Origin: Undibacterium sp. KW1
GTDB taxonomy: Bacteria; Pseudomonadota; Gammaproteobacteria; Burkholderiales; Burkholderiaceae_D
Direction of reading: 5' to 3'
Length of the DNA: 64,000 nt
Assembly (NCBI RefSeq): GCF_009937955.1
Contig: NZ_AP018439.1
Span: 310,001 to 374,000, forward strand
Positions 17,705 through 27,275 of the stretch are shown here, piece after piece. Position 1 is the stretch's first letter; the number at the start of each line of letters is the position of its first letter. Both the position numbers and the translations under genes were made by a program. Below the pieces are notes generated by a model. That model was not told the origin of the DNA. It ran no database searches and saw only the letters and a program-made list of their open reading frames with translations.

Positions 17705-18622
17705 TCAGGATTTGTTGCTTTCCGTATGCATAAACAGGGAAGGGTGTTGCTCGGCATATTCACGCAAGAGATTCCAGACCACACGCACTCTTTGCAGGCG
17801 GTACAAGTCACTGGGTGCAGCCAGCCAGTAAGAACGCTCGGTAAAGAAACTGTCTTGCAAAACCGGTACCAGAGTACCGCTAGCCGGGATGGCATATGGC
17901 GGTGCCATGATCAGGCCCATGCCAGCCGCTGCCGCTTCGCATTGCGCCATCATGCCTGTACAGCATAAGCGCCTTTTGGGGGTAAAGCCCAGTTTGTCGA
18001 GGAAGTTGAGTTCATTGCTGGCCAGGCGGTCTTGTACATAATCGACAAATTCATGCTCAGCCAGGTCTGCTTCGCTGCGTATCGGCGGGTGACGAGCCAG
18101 ATAATCAGGCGAGGCATACAGGTTCAGGCGAAAAGTTGCCAGACGGGTAAACACATAACGCCCGGTATTCGGCGGGTCCAGCATGACACCGAGGTCGGCC
18201 TCACGTGTTGCCAGGTTGGCGAAACGGGGTTGTACCAATAAATCCACGCTGAGTTCTGGGTGATCCTTCAGCAGATGCACCAGCAAGGGGGCAATCACCA
18301 GGGTACCAAACATTTCTGGCACGCCCAGGCGCACGACACCGTGGGCTGAGACACTGGCTGCACCTAACTGATCAGTCGCTGTCAGGGCGGCGCTCTCCAT
18401 GGCTTCGGCATGGGGCAGCAGGGCATGTCCCATTTCGGTCAGCTCATAGCCTTCGCGGCTGCGGTCAAACAGGGTGGAGCCTAGCTGGCTCTCCAGCCTG
18501 TCTATGCGGCGCGCTACTGTCGTATGTTCCACGCCCAGGCGACGGGATGCACCAGACAGCGTGCCAGCGCGGGCAAGCTCCAGAAAGTAACGCAGGTCAG
18601 TCCATTCAGGCATGCTATTCAT
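17705..18622 (-). CDS. LysR-type regulator divergent from the TonB receptor gene
   Basis: I chose the start at 18622 (MNSMPEWTDLRYFLELARAGTLSGASRRLGVEHTTVARRIDRLE), giving 305 residues and the usual distance to the helix-turn-helix. The frame continues upstream to 18724 without a better ribosome-binding site. The effector domain follows from residue 90 (GVVRLGVPEMFG). The HTH with VEHTTVARRIDRLE resembles the subgroup that often represses oxidoreductase or transport genes. It is transcribed away from the TonB receptor-hydrolase-Liv cluster and is its most likely regulator. Confidence 0.88.
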   Translation of the reverse strand: MNSMPEWTDLRYFLELARAGTLSGASRRLGVEHTTVARRIDRLESQLGSTLFDRSREGYELTEMGHALLPHAEAMESAALTATDQLGAASVSAHGVVRLGVPEMFGTLVIAPLLVHLLKDHPELSVDLLVQPRFANLATREADLGVMLDPPNTGRYVFTRLATFRLNLYASPDYLARHPPIRSEADLAEHEFVDYVQDRLASNELNFLDKLGFTPKRRLCCTGMMAQCEAAAAGMGLIMAPPYAIPASGTLVPVLQDSFFTERSYWLAAPSDLYRLQRVRVVWNLLREYAEQHPSLFMHTESNKS

Positions 18623-18758
18623 GCGCTCATTGTGCACCAATTGTGCGGCAAAGCACATACTGCAACAGCTCATTTGCCATTTCCGCTTTGCAAGAAACCA
18701 AGAAATGCGGGTTTTGCACAACAACTGGGCAGTTTTAATTGCTCAATCTTCACTCTGA

Positions 18759-18774
18759 TGTGCATTTATGCACA
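18759..18774. promoter_or_regulatory. palindrome in the LysR-TonB intergenic region
   Basis: TGTGCATTTATGCACA is a perfect 7-bp inverted repeat around TT, located between the divergent LysR and TonB receptor genes, 109 bp before the receptor start. Size and position fit a LysR operator. Related GTGCACAA/ATTGTGC words occur at the LysR start (18630-18646). Confidence 0.55.
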
Positions 18775-18882
18775 AACGGTGGGCGTACATGCGCTTTCTG
18801 GGTTTTTTCTTTCCGTGCACACTGCCTGCCATGCGACATACAACAATGTATAAGGCGCACATAAAAAATACAGGAGACAGAA

Positions 18883-21177
18883 ATGAACCAGAGCAAGAGA
18901 AAGCAGAAATTCTTACGTCGGTCCGCTGCAGCATTGTTGGTCGCATCAGGAACAGTTACAGGCAGTGGCATCAGCCAGGCTCAGACTACGACACCGCCAG
19001 CAACGACTGAAACAGCCAATGCCGAGCCGACGACGGTAGTCGTGACCGCCCGTCGACGCGAAGAATCCCTGCAAGACGTGCCAGTTTCTGTCACTGCTTT
19101 CTCTTCTGATCAGCTCTCCAAGACTGCAATCCCCGACATCGTCGGCCTGGTGCAAAGCTTGCCGAATACCACGATGAAAGCATCGCGTGCCACCAATTCC
19201 ACGCTGACCGCCTTTATCCGTGGCGTTGGCCAGCAAGACCCGCTGGCTGGTTTTGAAGCTGGCGTCGGCATTTATCTCGATGATGTGTATATCGCCCGCC
19301 CACAGGGTGCAGTCGCTGATATCTATGATGTAGAACGTATAGAAGTTTTGCGTGGCCCTCAGGGTACTTTGTATGGCCGCAATACCATAGGTGGTGCCGT
19401 CAAATATGTGACACGAAAACTGCAGCCAGAAACCGATGTACGCCTGAAAGCAACAATAGGCACCTATGGCCAGACCGATGCCGTACTGACAGCTAGCACG
19501 CCGGTGTCAGATACCCTGCGGGTAGGGGCCAGCCTGGCAAAGTTCAAGCGCAATGGCTTTGGCAAGAACCTGCTGACCGGGGCAGAAAATTATGACAAGG
19601 ACGTTGCTGCTGCCCGTCTCAGTGCAGAATTCACGCCTAATTCCAACCTGTTCATCCGCGTCTCGGCAGATACCAGCCAGGATGATTCCAGCCCCAAGAA
19701 TGGCTACCGCCTGACCGTGGGCAATCTCAGCAAGGCACCGATACTTGACAATGTTTTTGATACCCGAGCCAATCTGACCTCGGCACTCGGCCATCTCCAG
19801 CAAGTCAAACAGACTGGCGCTTCTGCGCTGGTGGAATGGCAGATCAATAATGAGCTGACACTGAAATCGATTACTGCCAGCCGCCGCGATACTTCCTATG
19901 CACCTATCGATTTTGATTCTCTGCCGACAGTCGATCTGGAAGCACCTGCACTGTACAAGAACCGTCAGTTCAGCCAGGAATTGCAAATCAGCTATAGCGG
20001 CAAGACCATACAGGGTGTGGCCGGTGTGTATTACATAGACGCCAATGCCTATAATAAATTCGACACCCTGCTCAATGGTGCATTGCCACTGTCTGTGTAT
20101 ACCATGGGCGATGTTGATACCAAGGCCTGGGCTGTATTTGCCGATGGCAGCATGAATTTGTCAGACACGATCAGCGTATCAGCCGGTGGCCGTTATACCT
20201 CGGACACACGTCAGGCAGCAGTCTTGCGTCAGCTATATCTGGGTACCAAGGGTTCACCTGAAATGGGCAACCCCGGTGCAGTGCTGTTCCGCACAGACAC
20301 CAATCTGACCAAGAGCGATCTGGACCGTACCGATACCAAGTTCACCCCGCGCCTGTCATTGAACTGGAAAGCCAATGCCAATAACAATGTGTATGCTTCC
20401 TGGTCGCAAGGCTTCAAGGGTGGTGGTTTTGATCCGCGCATGAATGTGGTTGGCACCAAGATCAGCCTGGCCAAGGCCAAAGGCGGTTACGAGCCGGAAG
20501 AAATCGAGACTGTGGAACTGGGCTTGAAGTCGCAATTCGACAAGGGCCGCATCATGACCAATGCTGCCCTGTTCTTCAGTAATTACAAGAATGTGCAGAT
20601 ACCCGGTTCCGTCGCGGTCGATACCGATGGTGACGGCAAGGATGATAACTTCGCCGGTGTGACCACCAATGCAGGCAAGGCCCGCATCAGGGGCTTTGAG
20701 CTGGAAGCAACTGCGCGTATTACCGATGCCTTCCGTCTGTCTGGCATGTTCAGTTATATCGATGCGAAATATACACAATTCATTGTCGCCGGTGTCGATG
20801 TCGCCAGCCAGAAGGTATTCCAGAATACACCGAAGCAATCAGCCAACCTGACTGCCAGCTATGACTGGCCGCTGAATATGATAGGCAGGAACGGTACCTT
20901 GTCACTGATCTCCAGTTATTCCTATCGCGGTGCGACGAATCAGTTCGAGACACCCAATGCCCTGCTGGATCAGGATGCCTATTCTCTGTGGGATGCCAGC
21001 CTGGTCTGGACCAGCACCGACAAGCGCCTGCGTGCTGGCCTGCATGGCAAGAACCTCAGCAATACCAAGTACAAGGTCGCTGGTTATTTGTTCCCAACCC
21101 TGGGCCTCGAAGGCAGCACGACCGCCTTCTATGGTAACCCAAGGACAGTCTCTGCTACAGTGGAATACCGTTTCTAG
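18883..21177 (+). CDS. TonB-dependent outer-membrane receptor
   Basis: The 764-residue protein carries a signal peptide (about residues 1-33, ending ISQAQ), then a TonB box-like region TTVVVTARRREESLQDVPVSV, a plug domain (about 50-165, with GIYLDDVYIARPQGAVADIYDVERIEVLRGPQGTLYGRNTIGGAV) and a beta barrel ending FYGNPRTVSATVEYRF with a terminal Phe. A GACAGAAATG start context is normal. The plug is of the IroN/FecA-like class used for many substrates beyond siderophores. It is followed 25 bp later by an alpha/beta hydrolase and then a Liv-type ABC transporter, so a peptide, ester or aromatic substrate is as plausible as iron. Confidence 0.93.
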   Translation: MNQSKRKQKFLRRSAAALLVASGTVTGSGISQAQTTTPPATTETANAEPTTVVVTARRREESLQDVPVSVTAFSSDQLSKTAIPDIVGLVQSLPNTTMKASRATNSTLTAFIRGVGQQDPLAGFEAGVGIYLDDVYIARPQGAVADIYDVERIEVLRGPQGTLYGRNTIGGAVKYVTRKLQPETDVRLKATIGTYGQTDAVLTASTPVSDTLRVGASLAKFKRNGFGKNLLTGAENYDKDVAAARLSAEFTPNSNLFIRVSADTSQDDSSPKNGYRLTVGNLSKAPILDNVFDTRANLTSALGHLQQVKQTGASALVEWQINNELTLKSITASRRDTSYAPIDFDSLPTVDLEAPALYKNRQFSQELQISYSGKTIQGVAGVYYIDANAYNKFDTLLNGALPLSVYTMGDVDTKAWAVFADGSMNLSDTISVSAGGRYTSDTRQAAVLRQLYLGTKGSPEMGNPGAVLFRTDTNLTKSDLDRTDTKFTPRLSLNWKANANNNVYASWSQGFKGGGFDPRMNVVGTKISLAKAKGGYEPEEIETVELGLKSQFDKGRIMTNAALFFSNYKNVQIPGSVAVDTDGDGKDDNFAGVTTNAGKARIRGFELEATARITDAFRLSGMFSYIDAKYTQFIVAGVDVASQKVFQNTPKQSANLTASYDWPLNMIGRNGTLSLISSYSYRGATNQFETPNALLDQDAYSLWDASLVWTSTDKRLRAGLHGKNLSNTKYKVAGYLFPTLGLEGSTTAFYGNPRTVSATVEYRF

Positions 21178-21202
21178 CCCGGTGACAGCGAGAGGAAATT
21201 GA

Positions 21203-22075
21203 GTGACTACTTTCACTGACATCAGCTTTACCAGTACCGATGGCCTGCAACTGTATGCGCGGGATTATGCCTCGCAGGGCGGGCAGGCCAAATGTGCAGT
21301 TATCTGCATCCACGGCCTGACCCGTAATTCTGGCGATTTTGAAGAACTGGCACCGTGGATAGCAGAACAGGGCAGGCGCGTGATTGCAGTCGATGTCAGG
21401 GGACGCGGGCGTTCACAGCATGACGCCGACCCTGAGCACTACAACACTGTCACCTACGCCAATGATGTCATCAAACTCGCCCGTGACCTGGGCATAGGCC
21501 GGGCGGTATTCATAGGCACCTCCATGGGTGGCCTCATCACTATGACGGTGGCAGCGCGCAAATTGAATTTGATTGCGGCTGCCGTCCTTAATGATGTTGG
21601 TCCTGCCTTGTCCGCCAAAGGCTTGGGCAGGATAGCCGGGTTTGCTGGCAAGACCGTGGAAGTGCAAAACTGGGATGAGGCCACACAATACATACGCCAG
21701 GTGAATGTGTCTGCTTTCCCTGACAACGGCATGGAAGAATGGGCCAAGTGGGCGAGGCGGGCTTTTGCTCAGAATATCGATGGCAAGCTCGTGCTGCAAT
21801 ATGATCCGAATATTGCCCGTCCCTTGCAAACCGGGCAGTTGAAAAGCAGATCCTGGGTCGCCAATTTCGCTTTCCGCCGTCTTGCCAGAAACCGGCCCAC
21901 GTTGCTGATACGCGGTGATCTGTCAGACCTGGTCGAGCCTGAACAGCTCGCCTATATGCAAGATCTGGCACCCGACATGCAATATGCCGAAGTCAAAGGC
22001 GTGGGCCATGCACCCATGCTGATGGAAGCGCAGGCGCAAAAAGCCATCAGGGAATTTTTAGCCACAGTGGATTAG
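21203..22075 (+). CDS. alpha/beta hydrolase
   Basis: The 290-residue protein starts at a GTG with AGAGGAAATT upstream. It shows the alpha/beta hydrolase core: oxyanion HGLTRNSGDFEEL (residues 38-50), DVRGRGRS (64-71), nucleophile elbow GTSMGG with Ser107, an acid in RGDLSDLVEPE and the catalytic His in VKGVGHAPML. No signal peptide is seen, so it acts in the cytoplasm. Sitting between a TonB receptor and an ABC importer it probably hydrolyses an ester, lactone or C-C bond of the imported compound. Substrate unknown. Confidence 0.88.
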   Translation: MTTFTDISFTSTDGLQLYARDYASQGGQAKCAVICIHGLTRNSGDFEELAPWIAEQGRRVIAVDVRGRGRSQHDADPEHYNTVTYANDVIKLARDLGIGRAVFIGTSMGGLITMTVAARKLNLIAAAVLNDVGPALSAKGLGRIAGFAGKTVEVQNWDEATQYIRQVNVSAFPDNGMEEWAKWARRAFAQNIDGKLVLQYDPNIARPLQTGQLKSRSWVANFAFRRLARNRPTLLIRGDLSDLVEPEQLAYMQDLAPDMQYAEVKGVGHAPMLMEAQAQKAIREFLATVD

Positions 22076-22176
22076 GCGATTTGCAGTATGCTTATGCGCA
22101 CAGTCAAAAAAGAGCATGGAAAATGCCGCTGACAAAATGCATGCAGTTCCACAACGTAAAATTAGCAGGAGACAAA

Positions 22177-23376
22177 ATGCAACAAAAAAACCGCTTTAAA
22201 CTCGTCTGTCTGAGTCTGGCACTGAGCAGCGTATTCGCGTCAGCCAGCAGCCTGGCGCAGGATCTGAAAATTGCCCTGATCGCTGGCAAGACCGGCGCAC
22301 TGGAAGCCTACGCCAAGGAAACCGAAACCGGCTTCATGATGGGTCTGGAATACCTGACTGGCGGCAAGATGGAAATCAATGGCCGCAAGATCAAGGTCAT
22401 CGTCAAGGATGACCAGAGCAAGCCTGACCTGGGCCGCACTGCACTGGCCGAAGCCTTTGGTGATGACAAGGCTGATATAGCAGTCGGCACCAGTTCTTCC
22501 GGCTCTGCTATAGCAATGTTGCCAGTAGCTGAAGAATACAAAAAAATACTCATCGTTGAGCCCGCAGTGGCGGATGCGATTACCGGTGAAAAATGGAACC
22601 GCTACATCTTCCGTACCAGCCGTAATTCCATGCAGGATGGCCTGGCTGCTGCCAGCACCATCAAGTCCGGTGGCAGTATTGCCTTCCTGGCGCAGGATTA
22701 TGCTTTTGGCCGTGATGGCGTGAAAGCAGCCAAGGATGCGTTGAGTGCAGTCGGTGCCAAGGCCAAGATAGTCCATGAAGAATATGCGGCACAAAACACG
22801 ACCGACTTTACCGCAGCGGCTCAGCGCATTTTTGATGTGCTGAAAGACAAGCCGGAACCGCGAGTCTTGCAAATCATTTGGGCGGGTCCCAATCCCATGA
22901 ACAAGTTGGCTGACATGAAGCCTGAACGCTTCGGCATTACTCTGGCTCCTGGTGGCAATATCCTGCCCGTCATGAAAAACTGGAAGACTTATGTAGGAAC
23001 CCAGGGCACAATTTATTACTACTATGACTTCCCAAAAAACAAGATGAATGACTGGCTAGTGGCGGAGCATACCAAGCGTTTCAAAGCACCACCTGATTTC
23101 TTTACTGCAGGCGGTTTTGCTGCCGCCAGTGCCGTGTACGCAGCCATCAGCAAAGCCAAATCCACGGATACTGAAAAACTCATCACAGCCATGGAAGGCA
23201 TGGAATTTGACACGCCTAAAGGCAAGATGAATTTCCGCAAGGAAGATCATCAGGCCATGCAGGCCATGTACCATTTCAAGATCAAGAAAGATCAAAAGAA
23301 TGAATGGGATTTGCTGGAACTGGTCAGGGAAATCCCCTCCAGTGAGTTGCCAGTCCCTGTCAAGAACAAGCGCTGA
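22177..23376 (+). CDS. Liv-type ABC transporter periplasmic binding protein
   Basis: The start at 22177 is supported by GCAGGAGACAAA; longer forms lack a site. The 399-residue protein has a signal peptide cleaved after about ASSLAQ (residue 28) and a periplasmic binding protein type 1 fold: LKIALIAGKTGALEAYAKETETGFMMGLEYLTGG, later AVGTSSSGSAIAMLPVAEEYKK and IAFLAQDYAFGRDGVKAAKDAL. This is the Leu/Ile/Val and amide-binding family, which in betaproteobacteria often binds aromatic acids or other non-amino-acid ligands. It overlaps livG-like gene start (ATG within the stop region). Confidence 0.92.
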   Translation: MQQKNRFKLVCLSLALSSVFASASSLAQDLKIALIAGKTGALEAYAKETETGFMMGLEYLTGGKMEINGRKIKVIVKDDQSKPDLGRTALAEAFGDDKADIAVGTSSSGSAIAMLPVAEEYKKILIVEPAVADAITGEKWNRYIFRTSRNSMQDGLAAASTIKSGGSIAFLAQDYAFGRDGVKAAKDALSAVGAKAKIVHEEYAAQNTTDFTAAAQRIFDVLKDKPEPRVLQIIWAGPNPMNKLADMKPERFGITLAPGGNILPVMKNWKTYVGTQGTIYYYYDFPKNKMNDWLVAEHTKRFKAPPDFFTAGGFAAASAVYAAISKAKSTDTEKLITAMEGMEFDTPKGKMNFRKEDHQAMQAMYHFKIKKDQKNEWDLLELVREIPSSELPVPVKNKR

Positions 23377-24176
23377 TGATGGCAGGCGAACAAATGAGTG
23401 GTGCACCGTCGTTATCAACGCGTGACCTCAGCATACGGTTTGGCGGCCATGTGGCCGTCAACCAGGTCACTGCAGACTTTTATCCCGGCACCCTGACTGT
23501 CATCGTGGGCCCTAACGGTGCGGGTAAAACCACTTACTTCAATTTGATGTCAGGTCAATTGCCAGCCAGCTCAGGCAGCGTACATTTGTTTGGTGTGGAT
23601 ATTACAGCCAAGGGTGCGGCTGAGCGTACGTGCAGGGGTATAGGCCGGGCTTTTCAACTGACCAATCTTTTCCCGAATTTGTCTGTCATGGAAAATGTCA
23701 GGCTGGCAGTGCAAAGCAGGGCGGGGCTGGGGTTGAATATTTTTTCTTTATGGTCATCCCATGCCAGCCTGTTGAAACGGGCAGAACATTATCTCGATAA
23801 GGTTGCGCTGGCTGACCGCAAGTCGGACAAAGTCGCTGCGCTGTCGCATGGCGATAAACGCAAACTTGAAGTCGCGATATTACTGGCACTGGAGCCAGAA
23901 GTCATGATGTTCGATGAACCCACCGCAGGCATGAGTGTCGATGAAGTGCCAGTGGTGCTTGACCTGATCCATCAGGTCAAGGCTGAACGCAAGAAAACCA
24001 TTTTGCTGGTTGAGCACAAGATGGATGTCGTGCGTTCACTGGCTGACCGCATCATCGTCCTGCATAACGGTGCGCTGGTAGCAGACGGTGAACCTGTCAG
24101 CGTCATGGCGTCTGCCATTGTACAGGAGGCCTATCTGGGCGTTGCCCCTGAACCCACGGGAGAGCAGCATGTCTGA
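23376..24176 (+). CDS. livG: Liv-type ABC transporter ATPase (LivG-like)
   Basis: The 266-residue ATPase has Walker A GPNGAGKTT (about residues 46-54), Q-loop region FQLTNLF, an ABC signature where LSHGDKRKLE replaces LSGGQ, Walker B EVMMFDEPTAGM and the switch His in LLVEHKMDVV. The LSHGDKR signature is typical of LivG proteins. Its ATG overlaps the binding-protein stop codon; an internal ATG at 23394 is an alternative start. It energises the permease pair encoded downstream. Confidence 0.92.
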   Translation: MMAGEQMSGAPSLSTRDLSIRFGGHVAVNQVTADFYPGTLTVIVGPNGAGKTTYFNLMSGQLPASSGSVHLFGVDITAKGAAERTCRGIGRAFQLTNLFPNLSVMENVRLAVQSRAGLGLNIFSLWSSHASLLKRAEHYLDKVALADRKSDKVAALSHGDKRKLEVAILLALEPEVMMFDEPTAGMSVDEVPVVLDLIHQVKAERKKTILLVEHKMDVVRSLADRIIVLHNGALVADGEPVSVMASAIVQEAYLGVAPEPTGEQHV

Positions 24177-24894
24177 AGCCATACTGACACTGGCCGGTGT
24201 GCATACCCATATCGGTGAATACCACATTCTGCAAGGTGTGGACATGCAGGTGCCACGCGGTGGTCTCTCGGTTTTATTGGGCCGCAATGGCGCAGGCAAG
24301 ACTACGACCCTGCGCACCATCATGGGCCTGTGGAAAGCCAGCCAGGGCAAGATACATTTCGATGGCCGCGATATCACTGCCATGGCAACGCCAGATATCG
24401 CCCAGCTAGGCATTGCCTATGTACCAGAAAGCATGGCGATATTTTCTGACTTGACGGTTAAAGAAAATCTGCTGCTGGCCGCCCGCAATGGCCCGCTCGA
24501 TAATAATCGTGTTGAATGGATATGCGGTTTCTTCCCCGCTTTGAAAAAATTCTGGAACTACCCGGCAGGTAATTTATCTGGTGGCCAAAAGCAAATGGTG
24601 GCGATCGCCCGCGCCATCGTCGAACCACGCAAGCTGATTTTGGTTGATGAACCGACCAAAGGCCTGGCACCTGCCATCATCCTCAGCCTCATGGCTGCCT
24701 TTAATGAATTGAAAGCCAGTGACACCACCATCTTGCTGGTCGAGCAGAATTTCAATTTCGTGCGCAAGCTTGGGGATACAGTTGCCGTCATGGATGATGG
24801 CCGTGTTGTCCATACCGGTGGCATGCAGGCACTGGCAGATGACAATGATTTGCAACAGCATTTGCTGGGCCTGTCACTGGCCGCGCATCAATAA
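24169..24894 (+). CDS. livF: Liv-type ABC transporter ATPase (LivF-like)
   Basis: I start this 241-residue ATPase at 24169 (MSEAILTLAGVHTHIGEY), overlapping the end of livG by 8 bp; a longer frame from 24088 would run deep into livG. Walker A GRNGAGKTT, signature LSGGQKQMVAIARAIV, Walker B LILVDEPTKGLAPAI and LLVEQNFNFV are all intact and characteristic of LivF. It is the second ATPase of the same importer. Confidence 0.92.
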   Translation: MSEAILTLAGVHTHIGEYHILQGVDMQVPRGGLSVLLGRNGAGKTTTLRTIMGLWKASQGKIHFDGRDITAMATPDIAQLGIAYVPESMAIFSDLTVKENLLLAARNGPLDNNRVEWICGFFPALKKFWNYPAGNLSGGQKQMVAIARAIVEPRKLILVDEPTKGLAPAIILSLMAAFNELKASDTTILLVEQNFNFVRKLGDTVAVMDDGRVVHTGGMQALADDNDLQQHLLGLSLAAHQ

Positions 24895-24910
24895 AGCAAG
24901 AGGAATAATA

Positions 24911-25942
24911 ATGACAGATACTGTCCTGGATAATACTGCCAAGCCAGAAGTCGCCAGCCTGCTGACAGCACCACGTGATATCTGGCCGCTGGTACTCGTG
25001 CCAGCGCTGGCCTTGCTGATGCTGCCGCTGGTGGGCAGCTTTCCGACCTGGATCACCCTGACCGTTGCAGGCCTGGCCATGGGCATGATGATCTTTATCA
25101 TGGCCAGTGGATTGACCCTGATCTTTGGTTTGATGGATGTATTGAATTTTGGTCACGGTGCTTTTGTGTCCGTTGGTGCTTTCGTTGCCACCTTGGTTTT
25201 ATTGCCCATGCACGGCTGGATGGAGGCGGATTCATTGCTCATGAACCTGACAGCACTGGGCCTGGCTATACTGCTGGCGATGCTGGCAACCGGCTTGCTG
25301 GGCTGGGCTTTCGAGCGCGTCATCATCATGCCTGTGTATGGTCAGCATCTGAAACAAATCCTCATCACCATGGGCGGCATGATCGTTGCAGAACAGATGA
25401 TCAATGTCATCTGGGGTGCAGAACAAATCCCGCTACCCTTGCCGACCAGCTTGCGCGGCTCCATTCTGCTTGGCGATGCCGCCATAGAAAAATACCGCCT
25501 GATTGCTGTCGTGGTTGGCTTGCTTGTATTCGTTGCGATGTTCCTGGTACTTAATCGCAGCAAACTGGGTTTACTGATACGTGCCGGGGTAGAAAATGGC
25601 GAGATGGTAGAGGCACTTGGTTACCGCATACGCCGCCTGTTCGTGCTGGTATTTGCTGCCGGTTCTGCGCTGGCTGGCCTCGGCGGTGTCATGTGGGGTT
25701 TGTATAAAGAAAGCCTGACCGCAGCCATGGGCGGTGACATCATGGTCATGGTGTTTATCGTCATCATCATCGGTGGACTGGGTTCTGTAGGTGGCTGCTT
25801 TATCGGTGCCTTGCTGATGGCGCTGGTCGCCAATTACGCCGGTTTCCTGGTGCCCAAGCTGGCGCTGGTGTCGAACATCTTGCTGATGATCGCCGTGCTG
25901 CTGTGGCGCCCGACTGGCTTATATACCGTGGTAAGGCGTTAA
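24911..25942 (+). CDS. livH: Liv-type ABC transporter permease (LivH-like)
   Basis: The ATG at 24911 follows AAGAGGAATAATA, giving 343 residues. The protein is highly hydrophobic with about nine membrane segments, including the LivH hallmark GLTLIFGLMDVLNFGHGAFVSVGAFVAT and the EAA-like cytoplasmic loop GVENGEMVEALGYRIRRLFVLVFAAGSALAGLGGVM. A polar N-terminal tail of about 30 residues precedes the first membrane span. It pairs with the LivM-like protein 3 bp downstream. Confidence 0.92.
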   Translation: MTDTVLDNTAKPEVASLLTAPRDIWPLVLVPALALLMLPLVGSFPTWITLTVAGLAMGMMIFIMASGLTLIFGLMDVLNFGHGAFVSVGAFVATLVLLPMHGWMEADSLLMNLTALGLAILLAMLATGLLGWAFERVIIMPVYGQHLKQILITMGGMIVAEQMINVIWGAEQIPLPLPTSLRGSILLGDAAIEKYRLIAVVVGLLVFVAMFLVLNRSKLGLLIRAGVENGEMVEALGYRIRRLFVLVFAAGSALAGLGGVMWGLYKESLTAAMGGDIMVMVFIVIIIGGLGSVGGCFIGALLMALVANYAGFLVPKLALVSNILLMIAVLLWRPTGLYTVVRR

Positions 25943-25945
25943 GAC

Positions 25946-27019
25946 ATGAATGCAATGAAACAAATCCTGTCGGATGATTTTCCGCGTAACCGCTGGCTGG
26001 GGCTGATCCTGGTGGTGATTTTTTTCGGACTGGCTTTTGCGCCCTTTATCACCAGCGGCGCACGGCCTTTGAATACTGCCGCCACCATCTGTGTCTACAT
26101 CGTGTTGGTTGCTTCGTATGATTTGTTGCTGGGCTATACCGGCATAGTCTCATTTGCCCACACTATGTTTTTTGGTATAGGCGCATACGGTATAGGTCTG
26201 GCGCTGGCCAGTGGCACGCCATCATGGGGACTGGCTGCTGTCGGCTTGCTGGCAGCATTGCTGGTGACACTGGTGCTGGCCTTGATCGTTGGTCTGTTTG
26301 CCTTGCGTGTGCGGGCGATTTTCTACGCCATGATCACGCTGGCGGTGGCCTCATCCTTTGCTGTGCTGGCATCGCAATTGTCGGATTTTACCGGCGGCGA
26401 AGACGGCAAGACTTTCAGCGTGCCTGCTTTGCTGTCGCCTGCTTATCGCCTGTTCGAGAACGAGATATTTGGCCGTGTGGTGGATGGCAAGGTGATTACC
26501 TACTACATCGTATTCATAGGCTGCGCCCTGTTATTTCTGTTCTTGCTGCGCATCGTCAATTCCCCTTTTGGCCGGGTCTTGCAGGCCATACGCGAAAATG
26601 ATTTCCGTGCCGAGGCACTGGGTTACCGTACCGTGTATTACCGCATCCTGGCGAATTGCATTGCCGCTCTGGTTGCGGCAATGGCGGGTGCCTTGATGGC
26701 CTTGTGGCTGCGCTATGTCGGGCCCAAGACCATGTTGAGTTTTGAAGTCATGACAGACATTTTATTGATCGTCGTGATAGGTGGCATGGGGACCATGTAT
26801 GGGGCAGTGGTTGGTGCGACCTTGTTCATACTGGCGCAGAATTATTTGAAAAGTTTGATGGGCGTGGCATCGTCGTCTTTGGTTGATGTGCCGCTGCTGG
26901 CGAATGCCTTGCATCCGGATCGATGGATGTTGTGGTTGGGGGTATTGTTTGTGGTGTCGATTTATTTTTTCCCGGCGGGGATAGTGGGGAAATTGAGGGG
27001 TAGTGGGCTTAAAAATTGA
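25946..27019 (+). CDS. livM: Liv-type ABC transporter permease (LivM-like)
   Basis: The 357-residue membrane protein has about nine to ten hydrophobic spans, the LivM motif YDLLLGYTGIVSFAHTMFFGIGAYG and the coupling-loop segment FGRVLQAIRENDFRAEALGYRTVYYRILANCIAALVAAMAGAL. A second conserved stretch, VVIGGMGTMYGAVVGA, is present. It is the last gene of the TonB receptor-hydrolase-ABC cluster. A repeat-rich 512-bp spacer follows. Confidence 0.92.
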   Translation: MNAMKQILSDDFPRNRWLGLILVVIFFGLAFAPFITSGARPLNTAATICVYIVLVASYDLLLGYTGIVSFAHTMFFGIGAYGIGLALASGTPSWGLAAVGLLAALLVTLVLALIVGLFALRVRAIFYAMITLAVASSFAVLASQLSDFTGGEDGKTFSVPALLSPAYRLFENEIFGRVVDGKVITYYIVFIGCALLFLFLLRIVNSPFGRVLQAIRENDFRAEALGYRTVYYRILANCIAALVAAMAGALMALWLRYVGPKTMLSFEVMTDILLIVVIGGMGTMYGAVVGATLFILAQNYLKSLMGVASSSLVDVPLLANALHPDRWMLWLGVLFVVSIYFFPAGIVGKLRGSGLKN

Positions 27020-27275
27020 TTCCTTCCCCTTCAAGGGGAAGGTTAGGATGGGGATGGGGTTCTGTCGATAAACGGCAGTCATATATTCGTCGCTCCAGCG
27101 CAGGCTGGAGCCCAGTGGCGTTCGTTGCATACTTGAGCTTTTAATAAAGCGATTGTCCTTCGTGGATGCAAGCCGGGTCTCGGCCCGGCGGCCGAATCCC
27201 TTTCTTTGCTTCGCCAAAGAAAGGAATCAAAGAAAGGCGACCGCAGACTTGCCCTTCGGGTGCTTGCGCTACGCT
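27020..27275. repeat. cluster of palindromic intergenic repeats after livM
   Basis: No gene is credible in 27020-27531. This part holds at least three hairpin units: a 10-bp stem at 27022-27042 (CCTTCCCCTT/AAGGGGAAGG) that can terminate livM transcription, a CTCCAG/CTGGAG unit near 27093-27110, and CCTTTCTTTG/CAAAGAAAGG at 27199-27224. The wording resembles dispersed repeats common in betaproteobacterial genomes. Confidence 0.6.

Noticed and set aside
22240..22872. minus-strand frame inside the binding-protein gene
   Set aside because: Shadow of the Liv binding protein; no independent evidence.
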